Shown: positions 8,668 to 21,510, numbered from the stretch's first letter. The stretch: 36,064 nucleotides of DNA from Spirogloea muscicola (GCA_009602725.1 WELB01000002.1:704851-740914), one strand, 5' to 3'. Notes: a model not told the origin generated them from the sequence alone. Numbers and translations are program-made.

Positions 8668-9762
8668 CCTTGCATTCGCGTGCTGGCCGTGCTCTAGCTG
8701 CAGCCTCGGGCTTTCGTCAAAGGGTTTGCTTTCCGGCGGCTGGTCTTTCTGGCTTGCGGCTACTAACTGGAGATTCCTAAGTGATTAACCTAGAAATTAA
8801 GATAGAGAAAGGCTCTTCCAAGAGAGGGCGATGGCTGTGATCGGCCAGCCCAGGAAAATGAACGAATGAAGTTCGAAGAGGCCAGAATTCGTACAGGGAA
8901 AGCCTTGGGAGCACTGCAAGGAAAAATTTAGTGTATTTGAAACAAAAGAAAAGGAGAGTGTATTAAGAGATGGAGGGCCATGTGTGGCCAAGTACAAAGG
9001 TAAGCACATTGACAAATGTATGTCACCCTGCTGCTAAGCTGACCCGCTCAGTAACCACGAGTCAGCACATGGAGGTCACTAACTGATGCCCGAATACCGG
9101 ACGGCACTCGAAACAAAGGAAGGTGCGCAGTGCGCTTGACATGAGAGGGAGGCCAAAGCAAAGCAGTACTGTTGTAAGAACAAAGAAAGAATCTAAGAGG
9201 GGCCAAGGTAAAATGAAGCGGAAGGAGACAACTGAATGGGGCGCTAGAGTACCTACGAGTGAGCACATACAATTCTGCCAGACTTGCTTGGGCCGCCAAA
9301 GCACCACCCCGCAAGACAGTGGCCTAAATCTCAATCTAAAAGTGGAAGAGGCAATGAAGAGATGCACTCATCGCCACATTGCTTCCCACATAACCAGCAT
9401 CCCACTCTTCCCAGCGTCCAAATAACACGGCAGGTGTACTAACTTGATGGCGACCTCCACCTTGTGATCTTCCTATTTGAGTGTGCAATACGTGGACTGG
9501 CATGGCTTGGCTTGACTGTTGCGTGGCAATGACTTCTGGTGAGCTGCACAAAATGTCTGCCGGCCTCCATCTTCAAGGATGAGTAGACCGACCACTTGTC
9601 ACTAGTTTGGAGTGGAATACCTTCATGTTGGTATAAACAACCACATTGTAGCTGACAGGGCTGGAAACTGTCGACGTCTTCAATCAAGTCAACATTCAGG
9701 TCTTACCGAGCATGAATGAACCACGTGTTGTCTATTACACGATGCCCCGCCTGCAAAATGTC
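8668..9762 (+). repeat. ~1 kb repeat block, copy B (with LINE insertion)
   Basis: Second copy of the block at 3630-4630, colinear with it except for an extra 192 bp (8924-9115) plus a 6 bp target duplication. It opens with the frame ending ALHSRAGRAL...GLRLLTGDS, stop near 8782, a variant of the LINE C-terminal signature. Colinear segments include the GATGGCTGTGATCGGCCAGC module (8825-8855), the CACATACAATTCTGCCAGAC segment (9263-9283) and the ATTACACGATGCCCCGCCT segment (9734-9752). Confidence 0.7.
8924..9115 (-). mobile_element. 5'-truncated LINE 3' end (copy L3) with target-site duplication
   Basis: A 192 bp insertion carrying, on the minus strand, the C-terminal signature SDLHVLTRGY, the stop-codon hairpin and the 3' UTR. 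It is flanked by AAGGAA at 8918-8923 and 9116-9121. The empty site is preserved in the sister block at 3880-3885, so the insertion happened after the block was copied, or in one copy only. Confidence 0.88.
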
Positions 9763-10718
9763 TCCCAACATGGAATGTTCTGACTGCTGACCGAGTGAGT
9801 TCTCCTCAAAAGCAAGCGCGGCCAGATTGACTGGTGGCTGGGAGAGGCCAGCCCAAAAGGAATGGACAAGGACAGAAGAGTCCTGGGTGCTAAGTAGTAA
9901 GATAGCAGCAAGGGAACTCTCAGTAACCTCAAAAGTATCGACTGTGCATGACCTGTCGAAGCAACCTACAGAAGTTGGGGCAAAGAGGCGCGAGCGAATG
10001 CAGCTTCTCCAGTATAGCAACGTCTGTGAGTGGCCAGCCCAAAACATTGTCTGGAAGGAGGGGTGGATGCGAGGAGGCCACTAATCGTTCCTGGCTTGTC
10101 ACAAACCAGGAACGACTTGGAAAATTGCGGCCAAGTAGGTCTGATTCAGGTTGCACAAGGCAAATTTTGTGACGCGTCCTCTTGAGTGCGCCCTCATGTG
10201 AAGGCAGATGCGAACTCTTTGGCGCAAGTATGGGCAGAGCACCTCCTTGCTACTTACATCCAGGACTTCGATAGTTGCAGTTTGGTAAGAGACACTGGCA
10301 GAAGTAACATTGGGCTGCCCAGCTGAAGGACAGCCCCGGCTTGTGCAGGTTGCAAGGTGCTGAAATCCAACTGCCAAGTTGTTGAGGGGGGGGGAACAGA
10401 TCTCTGTAGAAGAAGGTGGTCTATTTGAGGGTTAAATGATATCGAAGCATGGACCCACGAGTACACAACCTCTAGGAAATTCGATTTGATAGACCAACAG
10501 GAGGTAATTGTCCCCTTCAAAGAATGGACTATGAAGTCAATGTATTGTTCAGTCAGGACATTCTACTTCTTGCCAACGGCCATGCCTTGAGCAGTTGCAA
10601 TTGCAGCTATCAAGGAGATCGACTAAAGTGATACAAGGGTCCCGACATGTACGTGGACCTTAATGAAAATGTCAATGAGGCTACACTACAGGTGGTCTTC
10701 TTGAGGTTGAGCAACAAA
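9763..10718. other. Intergenic, downstream of FAB1; no gene seen
   Basis: No convincing exon. It holds a reversed GGCTGG module (about 9829-9870, GACTGGTGGCTGGGAGAGG, also at 21775 and 25885), a hairpin with 10 bp perfect arms (10085-10094 with 10106-10115) and a G-run near 10386. The leftward part probably contains the FAB1 3' UTR and polyadenylation region. Confidence 0.45.
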
Positions 10719-13700
10719 TTATAGTACATCTGCTTTGTCCACTTTAGTGGACTCTGTACGGGAGTCTTCTGCAAGTGGGGGATGGAGCAAGGGCAGGGCG
10801 GACATGGGCAAGAAGGTGCTTGGAGGCGTGAGAGTTTGTGCTGGCATCCACTGATCAGGGACCATGACAAAGTAAGTCGACATGGCCTTCCGAAATCGCT
10901 TCTTATAGTGATTAGGCGAGATGACTGTCGGGACAGCATTCTTGGGACCACCCAATATCCCTGAGCCTTTCACCCAGCTCTCCAGGTGCTTGTCCCACGT
11001 GTATTGGCGCACAAAGTCAATTATGCCAATCACAAGCTCCTGCTTCTCCTCGTCCAGGCCAACCAGCAATGAGTAGTCCATCACATGGACTCCCTGTGTC
11101 CAGAAACGAAGTGGACCCAAGTCATGCAGGATCACTGTGGCCACAATGGCTGAAGCGAAAATCGAAGCCCCGTCTAGGAAGTACATAGATACATAAACAT
11201 GGTGCATAGACACTTCAGTCAGATACCATCTAGAGATTCACAGAAGCAGCTGGCACCAAGTGGCTAATGTCATACAGCAAGGAAGGCCGTGTCATTCCAC
11301 ACAGCTCTCTCGAGTAATCGCTTTGCTTTGCTGCCCACAAAGATGGGGCTCGTTGGCATGGCCTCCAGAAGATTCTCATCTAGCAGCACCTGCAATAGTA
11401 ACAACTGGTCAATGAGAAAGGGGCTGTAAAGCCAGCATGGACGAAAGATACTTCCGATGTACAAAGGCCATGCTTAGGTACCATAAGAATCAGCAGTAAT
11501 CATTGCATGGTTGCAAGAGTTATTGATTCCAAGCCAAGCACCTTGTTCTTGCCGGTGGGGTGTGCATTGTAGCGCGAGCGCGTGGAACCTTTGAGGTCAT
11601 AGAGGCGAGAGATGCGGCGCGAGTAGAGCAGGTTCTCCATGACAACAACATCCATCCGTGCCTCCTTTCCACCCTTGGCACTTCTTACCACGACCTGAAT
11701 AGCACATCGGCACAGAGAGCATAGGAAAATCTTTAATGGCGTGGACATGTACAGGCTTGCTTAGAAAGCTCTGTCAGATACAATGTCAGATTGCCCCATA
11801 CAGGGACTGGGGGAGCTTATCAAATTGTCATGGTATTGACTTGCTCGATCAATGGAATAAAGCTGTTGGTTACCTAAAAAGTAATGCATTTCTTCTGGGG
11901 AAAAGTAGGCTCTCATCACCTGATATACACCAAGAATCTTCGCCAAGCAGGTCGGGCTGCCAGATTTGAGGGCGTCTGAGAGGTACTTGAAGTAATCGGG
12001 AGCAAATTCCAAGAAGGACAAGAGCTCTGTCCTTGTCACCTGGATGCAGATTACCACAGAGAAATTTGAGCACTGCGCAAAGCAAGTATCTGACCTGCAG
12101 ACCAGTGTGCGGCAGACTACAAGTTCCAGGAGAGCTTGATATGTCTGCTATGCACCTGCTTGACAACAAAGCGGTCGTCCACGGTCTTGGCAAAGTAGAC
12201 ATTGCTCCGTCCCCCATAAGCCCCCCACTTTCTACAGCGGCAGAGTGATCGCACAAAGTCCAAGTCGTCCCCTCCTCTCTCAGTCCCGCCACCGCTGCAG
12301 CAGCACTTGCGTAGAGCATCAAACTGCTTCGCGTAATAGCATGTGACCTGATACTTCATCTTCCCCTGCAAACGCATGGGCACATATGGTTAGGTGCTAG
12401 ACAAGAGGGGCCGGTTATGAAAGTCAACTTAGTCATTCAGCCTTCATTGATTTATTGTTCTCAATCACACACCACGCTTAAGAGGAAGAAAGGCGTGTGA
12501 GTACGTGCAAGTCTGCATGTACGCAACATGTATTGTGGCACTTAAGTTATGCTGCCATTGAGCCCATTGACAATGCAAATCTGCTGACCTGCGGCGCATC
12601 ATCGACAAAGTTGACTTTGACGTGCAGAGCCTCCGTGGACAGCATGGGGTCAGCGACTCCCTCCACATTGCCTTGGCCCTGTCCCTCAGCAGCCTCACTC
12701 TCCAACACGGGAGCCTCATCCAATGTCAAGCTGTGTGACCTCGACAGAGCCTGTGTAGGCTGGCAAGCCTGTGTTTTGCCATCCTCCTTGTCGGAGGTGG
12801 AAGGTCCGCCACCACTGCTGTCTGTGGCGCCGACGAACTCATCCCTGCTTGCAGGCGTAACTACAGACAGCCCCCTTACCGCCTTGTGATAATCAACGGA
12901 CGAAATGGCGTATGCAATAATGGACGTGGGTTCGTCATCGTAGACAGCAACCACATGTTCATCTGACCCCAGTGGCAGAAGTAGCCTTGCACCTCCCTGA
13001 GCAGCAACCTGTGTATTCAAGTAACTTGATGATAATAAGAGACACGGAAGATGCAGAGGCGGATACATGGTCATCCATTCTCTATCTTCCATTCTTTGCC
13101 TGCATCGCAAGACCATTGAAGTCCTATATATAGCAGAACACCAACCTGCGCCGCGTGCGAGACAATGGACCCTGCAGTAGGTGGCGGCCACCGCGTGGAC
13201 TCATTTGCTGGCGGTGGCGATGCTGGCAGTAGGCTCGCCTGCGATGGCACACGGGGCATGGGACTCCGCCAACCCAAGAATGGGAAGCTGCCGCCGTTTG
13301 TCCTGGCAGCAGCCTCCTCGCCCCCGCTCTCGTTGTCACTGTCCTTACCGGCCCCCGTGGCGACGGCAGCAGCATCGTGACTGTCAGCCTCTGGCCCCAG
13401 TCCCTGCACTATTGGTCCCACAGATGGCTGCTCGGAGCGACTGCCACTAACGGCCCCAGCTTGCAAGTCCTCTGGTACTGCAGCAATTAGCTCAACAGCT
13501 GCAAGAGCTGCTGCAGTGTCCTCCATGGCAGCGGCGCCAGAGTCCTTCGCCAGGCCTGCCGGATCCGCCACCCCATTGGTGTGCGTAGCACGCACTGCAG
13601 CGGCCATGTCGCCGCTTGCGACCGGCGACAGCTTACTGGGTCTCGGTGGCTTCATGGAGGCCTCGTGCCAGGCATCCCCGGCCAGCTTCGCAGCGACCAC

Positions 13701-16700
13701 GTCGTGACCACCCGAGGGGTGGATGTCCACGGCCTCCACGCCGACTCCACTGCTGGTGCTCAACGAGCGCGCCTCGCCCGTCCACGCCGCGTCGAGCACC
13801 ATCGAAAGGTCAGCAAGAATGGGGAAGTGGCCCTCTGACAGCGTCCGCCGCACGCCTTGCTCATCATCAGCACGACCACAGACACTGTCCTTCTCCTGAG
13901 CCCTGCCGTCAGCCTTGCCACCACTTTCAGCCGCTGCAGAGTCCTTGGTGTGCTCTAGCTCTAAAGCAGGGCCGTCCACGCTCAAGCCCTCAGTGCCGCT
14001 CCCAGGGGTGACCTTCTGTAACACGCCAATGATGGCACTCTGGCTCTGCTGATCTCCAGGATTCAGGACTAGTACTACAGGCTCAGTTGGCGGCTGCTGC
14101 TGCAGCTGCACCGTGAGAGCCACATCCTTCGTGGCCAATGGAATCTGGCTCTCAGAGAAATGCCGCACGAGCTCACTAATACCATCTGCTGCTGTCTCCA
14201 ACAACTCCGCCTGACTGAAAATCACAGGGCCCGGCCCAATGGTCCTTGACCGCTGCAGCTCCAAGCCGAGCGGCTTTGCCAAGACAGTTGCAGCGTCTAT
14301 GCCGAAGTCCTCAGCACCGCCCGCAGGCAGAGGTGGCGCAGCAGCGTCCTTAGAGGAGCCATCGAATGCAAAAGCTGCCGGCGGCGCAGGGCTGTCAGAG
14401 CCATCCAGTGGCTTGCGCAGCTTGAGCGAGGAGGCGAGGAAGAGAAGGCGCGAGTCCCACTGGAAGGAAGCAATGGCCAGTGCCCGCCGTAGCCGATTGA
14501 GCTCCAGGATGTCCGCACCGGCACCGGCCTCTGGCATGGCCTGCTTCATCTCCTCCTGCACATAAGTCCGAGTAGAAGCACCTTGAAGCACCAACAGAGG
14601 CTGACAGCCACTCAACCACGTTTTGACATTATCTAAGCTTTGCGCATCTACAAGCACACGAATGCTTGACTACAAGACAGCGTCAAGAATGCTCTCAGGC
14701 CACTTGCACGTTAGAATGGCAGGAGGCGAGTTTCACGACCACATTTCAGGTGAGCTCTGCAGTGCGATATGCTATGACCACTGATTGCACGACACTGATC
14801 CTTCACTACTATGTATGGAACTTGTAGTCGTCGTGCCTTTCTCCTATGCAAACAAAGGGCTAGCTGTCGTTGAGATCCGAGCCTGACAACCTGGCCGACC
14901 AAGAAAAGTCATTGGACAAGCAGGGCATAGTCCACGGTGTCAGATCACAATGTATGAGGTGTTCATGCTATGAGGACTAAGGGAGCAATGAAATGTTATT
15001 GACTGAGTTCTGCCTGAGGTAATCGAGTATTGGGGATTGAGGCTGTCGAAAGCAGAACTTGAGCATGCTTCCCACCTCAAATTGCGCCTTCTCCTTGCAC
15101 ACAAGCGCCTCGAGCTCAACAAGCCGACGGCGGGCCTCCACTGCTTTGGGTAGTCCCGCAATACGCTCTCCAATTACTCGCAGCGTGTCAAGCACCTCCA
15201 GGTACACCAGCTCCACCTTATCGACAACCTGGCGCATGAGCCAACAGAAGGGCATCCTATCCGAATTAGGCCTGTGCTAAAGTGGCATCAAGTGCAACTA
15301 GCCTCACAACATGTCAAGCAGCGCAACACTGGTATGCTCAGCAATGAAAAAGGAGTGCTAAAAGGTTGCATGCACTGCTGCAATTTCACGACTTCGGAGA
15401 GTGGGAAGCATTTGTCAGTCATCAGCTGCCAATATCAGTCTTGCAAAGTGTTGCTAATTTGTCTGTCAACTTGGTGATGGGAAAGCAAAGAGGTGTACCT
15501 CGGCTGACTCCCTACAGAGCCAGTCCTGCTGCGAGGCACTTTGGAAATCTAGCTGTGCCGGTGGCGTATGGACAGTGTGCAGCAGGATCGGGGCATAGCG
15601 GAAGCACGCCATGAGTGCTCCACACCTGCCAGGGCAAAGAATCGACAGAAGGTACACACATTGAGAACCTGGTTATTCAAATATTCTGGGAGAAGCAGCT
15701 AATATCACCAACTAACGGAAGATCAGGTCACGACGTTGTGACTTGAGTCACAGGACGATTCTGCAATAAGACTCCAAATTCGAAGCCTAAGACCTGAAAG
15801 CAGTACCAACAGGAATAAACTAATAAAGTCGGGTTGCTCCTATGTGAGGAGGAGCAGGCTGCCTTCAATTTGTGATACTGAAGCATTGGCATAAGGCAAG
15901 AATGCAGAAAACCCTTAAGCTCTGAATCCTAAGCACTAACTCTTGCAGATGGTGGCACTTCAGTGTCTCCAGTGCCTTCTTACCCGTAGAAGCGCAGGCA
16001 ATCTCGGTGCAGTGAGTGACCGCAGGCGGCAACGCGGCTGGCAGCAGCATGGTTGGAGAACGATAGCTCCAGGAACTTGCCGAAGCTGAGGCCCCAGGCG
16101 GCAGACGACATGAGCACACGACGCGTTGCCGGTGGCACTCCGTTCACGCGCACGCACCGCAGGCAGCGGTGCCACATCCACAGCTTGCCTTCGCGCTCGC
16201 CATTGAGTGACGCCTCTGGCGGCAACCGCCGGACTGATATGGCAAGGCTGCCCGCGCGGTGCGTGTAGACGCGCACGTGGGCCTCACTTGGCTCCTCGCA
16301 CTTGTTGCACCGCCATACCTGAACCCAACACAGATACGTCAATCTCATACATAGTGAAAGGAGGTGAGAGGCAGGAGGAGCAAGGAGGACAACGGAAGAG
16401 CAAGACAGCAGCTGCTGAAGTCAGAGATGGGCTGTGAAGCCAATTCAAGCCCAAATCTAGAGGAGGGAACTACATGAAAAGAGAGGAAGGAAGATGGAGA
16501 GTGGTAGGACTGGCGTTGCCAGGCAGCTCAGCAACATACCGCGTTCAGCAGGCCCTCACAGAGGAAGCGACCGAGCGGCATGTCTGTCGAGCCGTAGTAC
16601 TTGATGCGGCGCAGCTCAGGCTTGTCGCACACGGTGCCCTTCCTCAGGCAGCGGCTCGACGCGCTGATAAGGATGGCCTTGTGGTCCGAGGACGGCGGCG

Positions 16701-19700
16701 ACGACGGCTGTGCCTGAGTCACCACTGCCGTGCCGCCGCTACTGTCATTCTTCTTCCCCTCCTTCTCTACGTCCGTCGCCCCACCCTCTCCCTCCTCCCT
16801 CCCCGTTGCCTGTTCCCCGCCACTCTCACCCTCCTGCTCAACATTCCCTGCAGCTGGAGCGGCACTGTTCCTCTGCTTCCCTTCCTCCCCCTTGAAGTTG
16901 CTAGCTGTACGCGCAGCCCAGGAGAGGCCCCTGCCAGGACCAGAGAGATAGAGCTGCTCCAACGCCTCCGATGCTGGTATCTGCAGGGGGGCAAGAGCCG
17001 GCGGAAAGGCTTCAAAGTCCCCAGCCTTGCGTGGCCCCTCTGCCAGCACCTTTTGGTCGGCACCATTTTCCAGCGCTGGTGCCAACATGTTGGCGTTATT
17101 GTCGGCCGCTTTGTGGGCTGCTAACCTGTGGCCGTTTGCCACAGCACCTGGCAGAAGTGACGCCTGCAGGGGCCGTGGAACGGCGGCGCCCTCGTCGGCT
17201 AGAAACGAAGTCTCGAGCGCAAGGTGGTAAGCGGCAAAGACGGCGAACTGCACCACCTTCTTCACCTTCTTGAGCTCCTCCTGCGGAGCACCAAAGAGGA
17301 GTACCTGCACACACGAGCTCAATGCCAAGCCGCACATTCGTTGGACCAAGCCAGCAAGTCACACCAGACAAAGAAGCAGAAAGCTCAGATCTACGCCTCA
17401 AATATAGGCAAGGTCTGACGTCCCCATCAAAGATGCGATACAAATGCAGGTGCCATCTTCAAGGAGTAGTAGGGTTTTAGTGCTCAGACTCAGAAATAGA
17501 ACGCCCACCCTACAGATGTAATGCATGAACTCTGGGACCAGCTTGATTCTGAGCTAAAGCTTCTGAGGTATAGCAGGCAGCGCTCCAGCAGTAAATCCAC
17601 CTATACCGTAAGACTATGATACATATTTTCTCTATAGAGTCCAGCCCAGTTGAAGTGGCGAGCAGACTAACCGTGCACCCAAGCGGGCGAGGGCAGCCCT
17701 CAAAGAACATCAGTGTTTTGGCTGCCCGGCGAGGAGCGCCAAGTACAGAAGCCTCGTCGCTGCGCTGTGATGACAGCGGAAGTGCCGCTGAGGTGCTAGC
17801 ACCATCATTGGCACCCCCACCGAAGCAGTCCTCTTCGAATTTCTCAACATAGAATACCTCACAGTGCCCAACCTTGGGATTCATTAAGTGGTCCGTGGAT
17901 GGCACTACCTGCTCAAGACATGACATAGTAAGAACCTGCACCAGTAGCAATGCTTCTCTACAGCTTAAATCCTACAGCACAGGCTGGTGATACGGATGCT
18001 TGTGAGCCTCGAACTAATTGTCACTAGGTTAGCGGACAACCCCCAAGCTGCAGCCTTACGACCAGAACCTGATTTATGCCAATTGCAGATGGCACTGCAG
18101 AGAGCAATGAGGAGGCTGGAAAATATTGTGTAAAACTGCTGCTAATGAATACATCAAATACCAAGTTTGACTGCAAGCAGAGATCCACTGCTGCTACTGC
18201 GAGACCAAGGAAATTACATGCAGACAAGGAGCCAGGTGATGATCGTTCGACTTTCAATTCACTTTCTGTGTTTCAGCGTATCTGGGGGTAAAAGAAAGGA
18301 GCATCACGAGATTACACCCTAAAAAGAGAGGTAAGGCAAGACCTGGGCGCCAGTGCAACGTGCAATGCGCTGGAGGAGCGACATCTTAACATTGAGTACA
18401 AGTGTTATCTCCTTCTTCAGCAGCCGCTCCTGCGCAAAGCGCGAAACGGTCTTCTCGACCAGCAGCACGCTTGGCTGGTGCGCCTCAATTCTTGCCACCG
18501 TCATATTCAAGTGATCCCTCTCCTGCAAATGGAGGAAGTTGCTGTCATATCCAGACACTTATCTAGTAACCAAAGTGAGGAAGAGCTGCATAAGAACAGG
18601 CAGAAGACAACGTGAAAACATGAAAGTGACAGTGTTTACTGCAACAAAGACTGACAAAGTCAATCCATAAGGACCAACATCCAAGTAGAGGGAGCTTGCC
18701 TGCTGCAGAAGGGTGTCCAAAGAAGACAACTGATTGGACACACGCTGGTACTCAAGGGCGCCACCAAGGAGCAGGATATGGGGGTTGTTGATCAGGGCCG
18801 TCATGCGGCGGTTGGCAAGGTTCTTACGACACACCACGCCCTTCACAACACGGCTGCGCCTCAAGCAAGTAGGTATTGGTGCGAGCAGATTCAAAGCAGG
18901 GCCATGCGTCCCTCTCAGAATTCGGCAAAAGTAATTGAAGGAGGGAGGAGGGGCATGAAAGGAGCGTGAGGAGAGAGAGGATATTGAGAGAGGCTGTTGA
19001 GGAGCATACGAGAGTACAGAGAGAGGAGCGGGAGGAGGAAAAGAGAGGGAAAGAGAAGAGGAGGGGCTGGCCAGGCACTCAGAAAGGGATGGGCCGAAGG
19101 GGTCACTACACACAGGTCACTACAAAGTAAAGGGGGGCACAGCGTGAGTGGGAGGGAGGTTTGACAAGCAGGGAAGAGGAAGGAGGGAGAGGGGAAGCCA
19201 GGAGGTCAAGAACGAGAGCAGACCAGGGCATGAGGACCATGCTTACCTATCCTCTGGCTGCCCGCTGGGGATGCACTTGACCTTGACATACCCACCGGGG
19301 TCCATGCACCCGCCCTTGCTCGTGTCGGGCTTCACGAGGCTCGCAGCCTGCAGGGCCAGCGCGGACACGACGCCAAGCCACCGCGAGCCGCCGCCAGCAC
19401 CGTTCTCGTCCATCTCGCCACATGGAGCAGAGGTAGACTCAACCTCCTCCGAGCGCAGGAGCTGCGCGACTAGTGCTCGGAAGTGGCCGTCCACGACAGC
19501 ACGCAGTGCTTGCCGGTGCTCGTCGGCTGCCGAGGCCTGTCGGTCGCCCAGGTCGTGGGGCGACAACCTGGCGCCACCACCGCTGCTGCTGCCGCCGACC
19601 GGGCTGCCGCCGTTTGCCCGCCCAGTGCCCCAGCCGCCGTCCTCGTCAGAGTCCTCATCTGCCAGCGCACGCAGTGTCACGTTCTCGCCCTCGTCCTCGG

Positions 19701-21320
19701 GCGGCGGCGGTATCCAGAGCTGCGACACATCCTCAATGGCACCGCCGTCGCAAGCTGCGGCGACAGCGGCCGGGTCCAGGGCCTCCTCGTACATGGGCGC
19801 GTCACTTGTTTCGTCCTCCGGTAAGTCCTCAACCCCGTCCTCCAGGTCAGTCAGCGGCTTGCTCAGTGGCCTTGCCACGTGCTCGCCGGCCTGCGCCCTG
19901 GCTGCTGCTGGCTCATTCTCGCGGCGCACTGTCATCGTTGCCAGCCCTGGCAGGTCCTGGTCGCTGGCAGCTCGGGACGGGAAGCCTGACGAGGTCTCAC
20001 CGCAGGCTGCTAGCCCTGCTGCCGCACCGTCTAGGTCCACATCCTCCCTGTCAAAGTGGCGGTAGGAGCGCTGATGTGTGTCCTCGAGGCCACTGTCATC
20101 CTCCTCGTCGCCCGATGCCTGGCATCGACTGGAGCCATTGAGGAGCGGAACACGCCCGCTGGCATCAAGCTCGTCCTCATCTTCACTCCTGGAGGGAACA
20201 CGGTATCTGGCTGGGTGAGCGTTTGAGTGCGACGTTCTCTGAGCTGTAGCTGCAGTTGTAGCCCAGATGGCGAGAGCAGACATCTTGTCTAAGTGGGTTG
20301 TTGCGGGCCACATCGTGCTGACAACAAGGTCCTCTGACTTTCTACTGCATGCTTGCTCGACATGACAAGTAAGTGCCGGTCAGAAGCGGAGCTTGTTCAG
20401 CGCTTGGCTTAGCCCTCAAAAGATTGCATGGAAAACTCACCTGGCAAACTTCCCAAAGGCGTTGTGGTGGTGCAAGGCAGGGCCTTTGCTGCCACCACCA
20501 ACGCCACCGCTGCCGTCGCCTGCAGCCTCCTCGCGATCTTCTTCGTCATAGTCAGGTTCCCCTCCCTGGCTGACATTCTGGTCACCAAGCTCCCGCGCCA
20601 AACCTATCCCTGCTGCTGGCCCCAAGGATTGCCTTTGTCCAGCGCTGCTCCGAGCACTGTCTTTCACGCCCGCGGCGACTCGGTTCTGCTGCAACCGAGA
20701 GTTTGCCACTTGCGCCTGCACAAGATTAGCGAAGGTCAGCTAAGTGGGCAGCACTCAGCTATCAACGGGTGTTGATGCAATTCCATGGGTAGTCTGGATA
20801 GTCTGGACAGCTCAGGGCGTGGGAAGGACCTGCGCCTGCTGATGTGCGTCGAGGGTGGCGTCCTGGCGGAGGCGGAAGCAGAAGCCGCAGACGCGCACGC
20901 GCTCGCCCTCGTCCGTCTCGGACGCGGGTATGGTGTTGAGCGTGCAGCGGCCGCAGAAGACGCGGCCGCAGATGCGGCAGTGGTGCTTCCGATTGAAGAT
21001 GGTGAACTGTGACAGGCCGTGCAATAAAGGACACTAGCGTCAACAAAGCGTGCGGACCGACAGCCAGACGTCGTTAGCTTTGCCGTCGCTCACGATAGCC
21101 ACGCATAGGAGACATGGCATGTTCTCAGGACGACATCGCCTTTCGTCTCTCAGTTGGCCGCAGCCTACATTTAGTAGTGGCAGTGCAGCCTGACAGACGA
21201 GCCGCATCAGCTGAACGACAGTCGACTGCGACGGCGTGACGAGCGGGCTGTGCCCACCTGAGCGTCGCACTCGTAGCAGACGCGGCAGGCGCGGTCGGGC
21301 ATCCAGAAGTCGCGCGACAT
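10719..21320 (-). CDS. FAB1: FAB1/PIKfyve: phosphatidylinositol-3-phosphate 5-kinase with FYVE domain (18 exons)
   Basis: The enzyme makes PtdIns(3,5)P2 from PtdIns3P on endosomes and vacuoles. Exons, all in frame: 21320-21258, 21006-20830, 20715-20441, 20317-19247, 18859-18700, 18522-18343, 17908-17672, 17304-16540, 16318-15984, 15625-15499, 15228-15076, 14669-13146, 13008-12589, 12365-12156, 12039-11920, 11694-11542, 11389-11276, 11093-10719; about 2152 codons. Domains in order: FYVE finger (RDFWMPD, RKHHCRICG); acidic linker; chaperonin-like domain (VKPDTSKGG, LGGALEYQRVSNQLSSLD, RCTGAQ, ETSFLADEGA); the plant/fungal Cys-rich region (WRCNKC, GEREGKLWMWHRCLRC, SFSNHAAASRVAACGHSLHR); a 508-codon exon that keeps DILELNRLRR but is mostly low-complexity; and the PIP kinase domain (YDDEPTSIIAYA, ATP lysine in DDRFVVKQV, YDLKGSTRSRYN, MDYSLLVGLDEE, IDFVRQYTWDKHLE, GILGGPKNAVPTVISP). 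Exon 5 ends in a GC donor. The start ATG (21320) lies directly before the FYVE domain. The frame is open to a stop near 21510 through an Ala/Pro repeat without another ATG, so an upstream exon is possible. Interior borders are well supported by the family; the acceptors at 20317 and 18859 (or 18853) are the least certain. Confidence 0.95.
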
Positions 21321-21327
<7 letters not shown>

Positions 21328-21351
<24 letters not shown>

Positions 21352-21434
21352 CCAGCCGCCGCCGCCTTCTGCTGGCCGTCCTCCACGGCGGCGGCGGNCG
21401 CCGCTGCCGGCGGCGGCGGCGGCGGCGGCGGCGA
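21328..21434. repeat. GCC/GGC trinucleotide repeat with one N
   Basis: Two GGC-rich tracts lie immediately upstream of the FAB1 start ATG and are interrupted by a non-repetitive piece coding VEDGQQK. On the minus strand they read poly-Ala and poly-Pro in the FAB1 frame. The N at 21398 probably reflects sequencing difficulty. It is either 5' UTR or a variable N-terminal extension. Confidence 0.8.
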
Positions 21435-21510
21435 TAGCTGCAGCGGTCTTGGCCTGCGCAACGCGTCCGGATGCCGCGCCGCACCTTCCGCCGCGAGTTG
21501 CGGCGGGGCC

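Noticed and set aside
8258-8788. 176-codon + strand frame
   Set aside because: Runs through repeat modules; hydrophobic because of pyrimidine-rich DNA. Only the terminal LINE-like tail is meaningful.
10085-10115. Hairpin as a transcription terminator
   Set aside because: 10 bp arms without a U-tract; eukaryotic context, so recorded only as an inverted repeat.
13165-14565. Several + strand frames (13165, 13616, 14239)
   Set aside because: Shadows of the long FAB1 exon on the other strand.
19148-20065. 305-codon open frame on the + strand
   Set aside because: Antisense to FAB1 exon 4, low-complexity Ser/Pro/Ala, caused by high GC; no domain.
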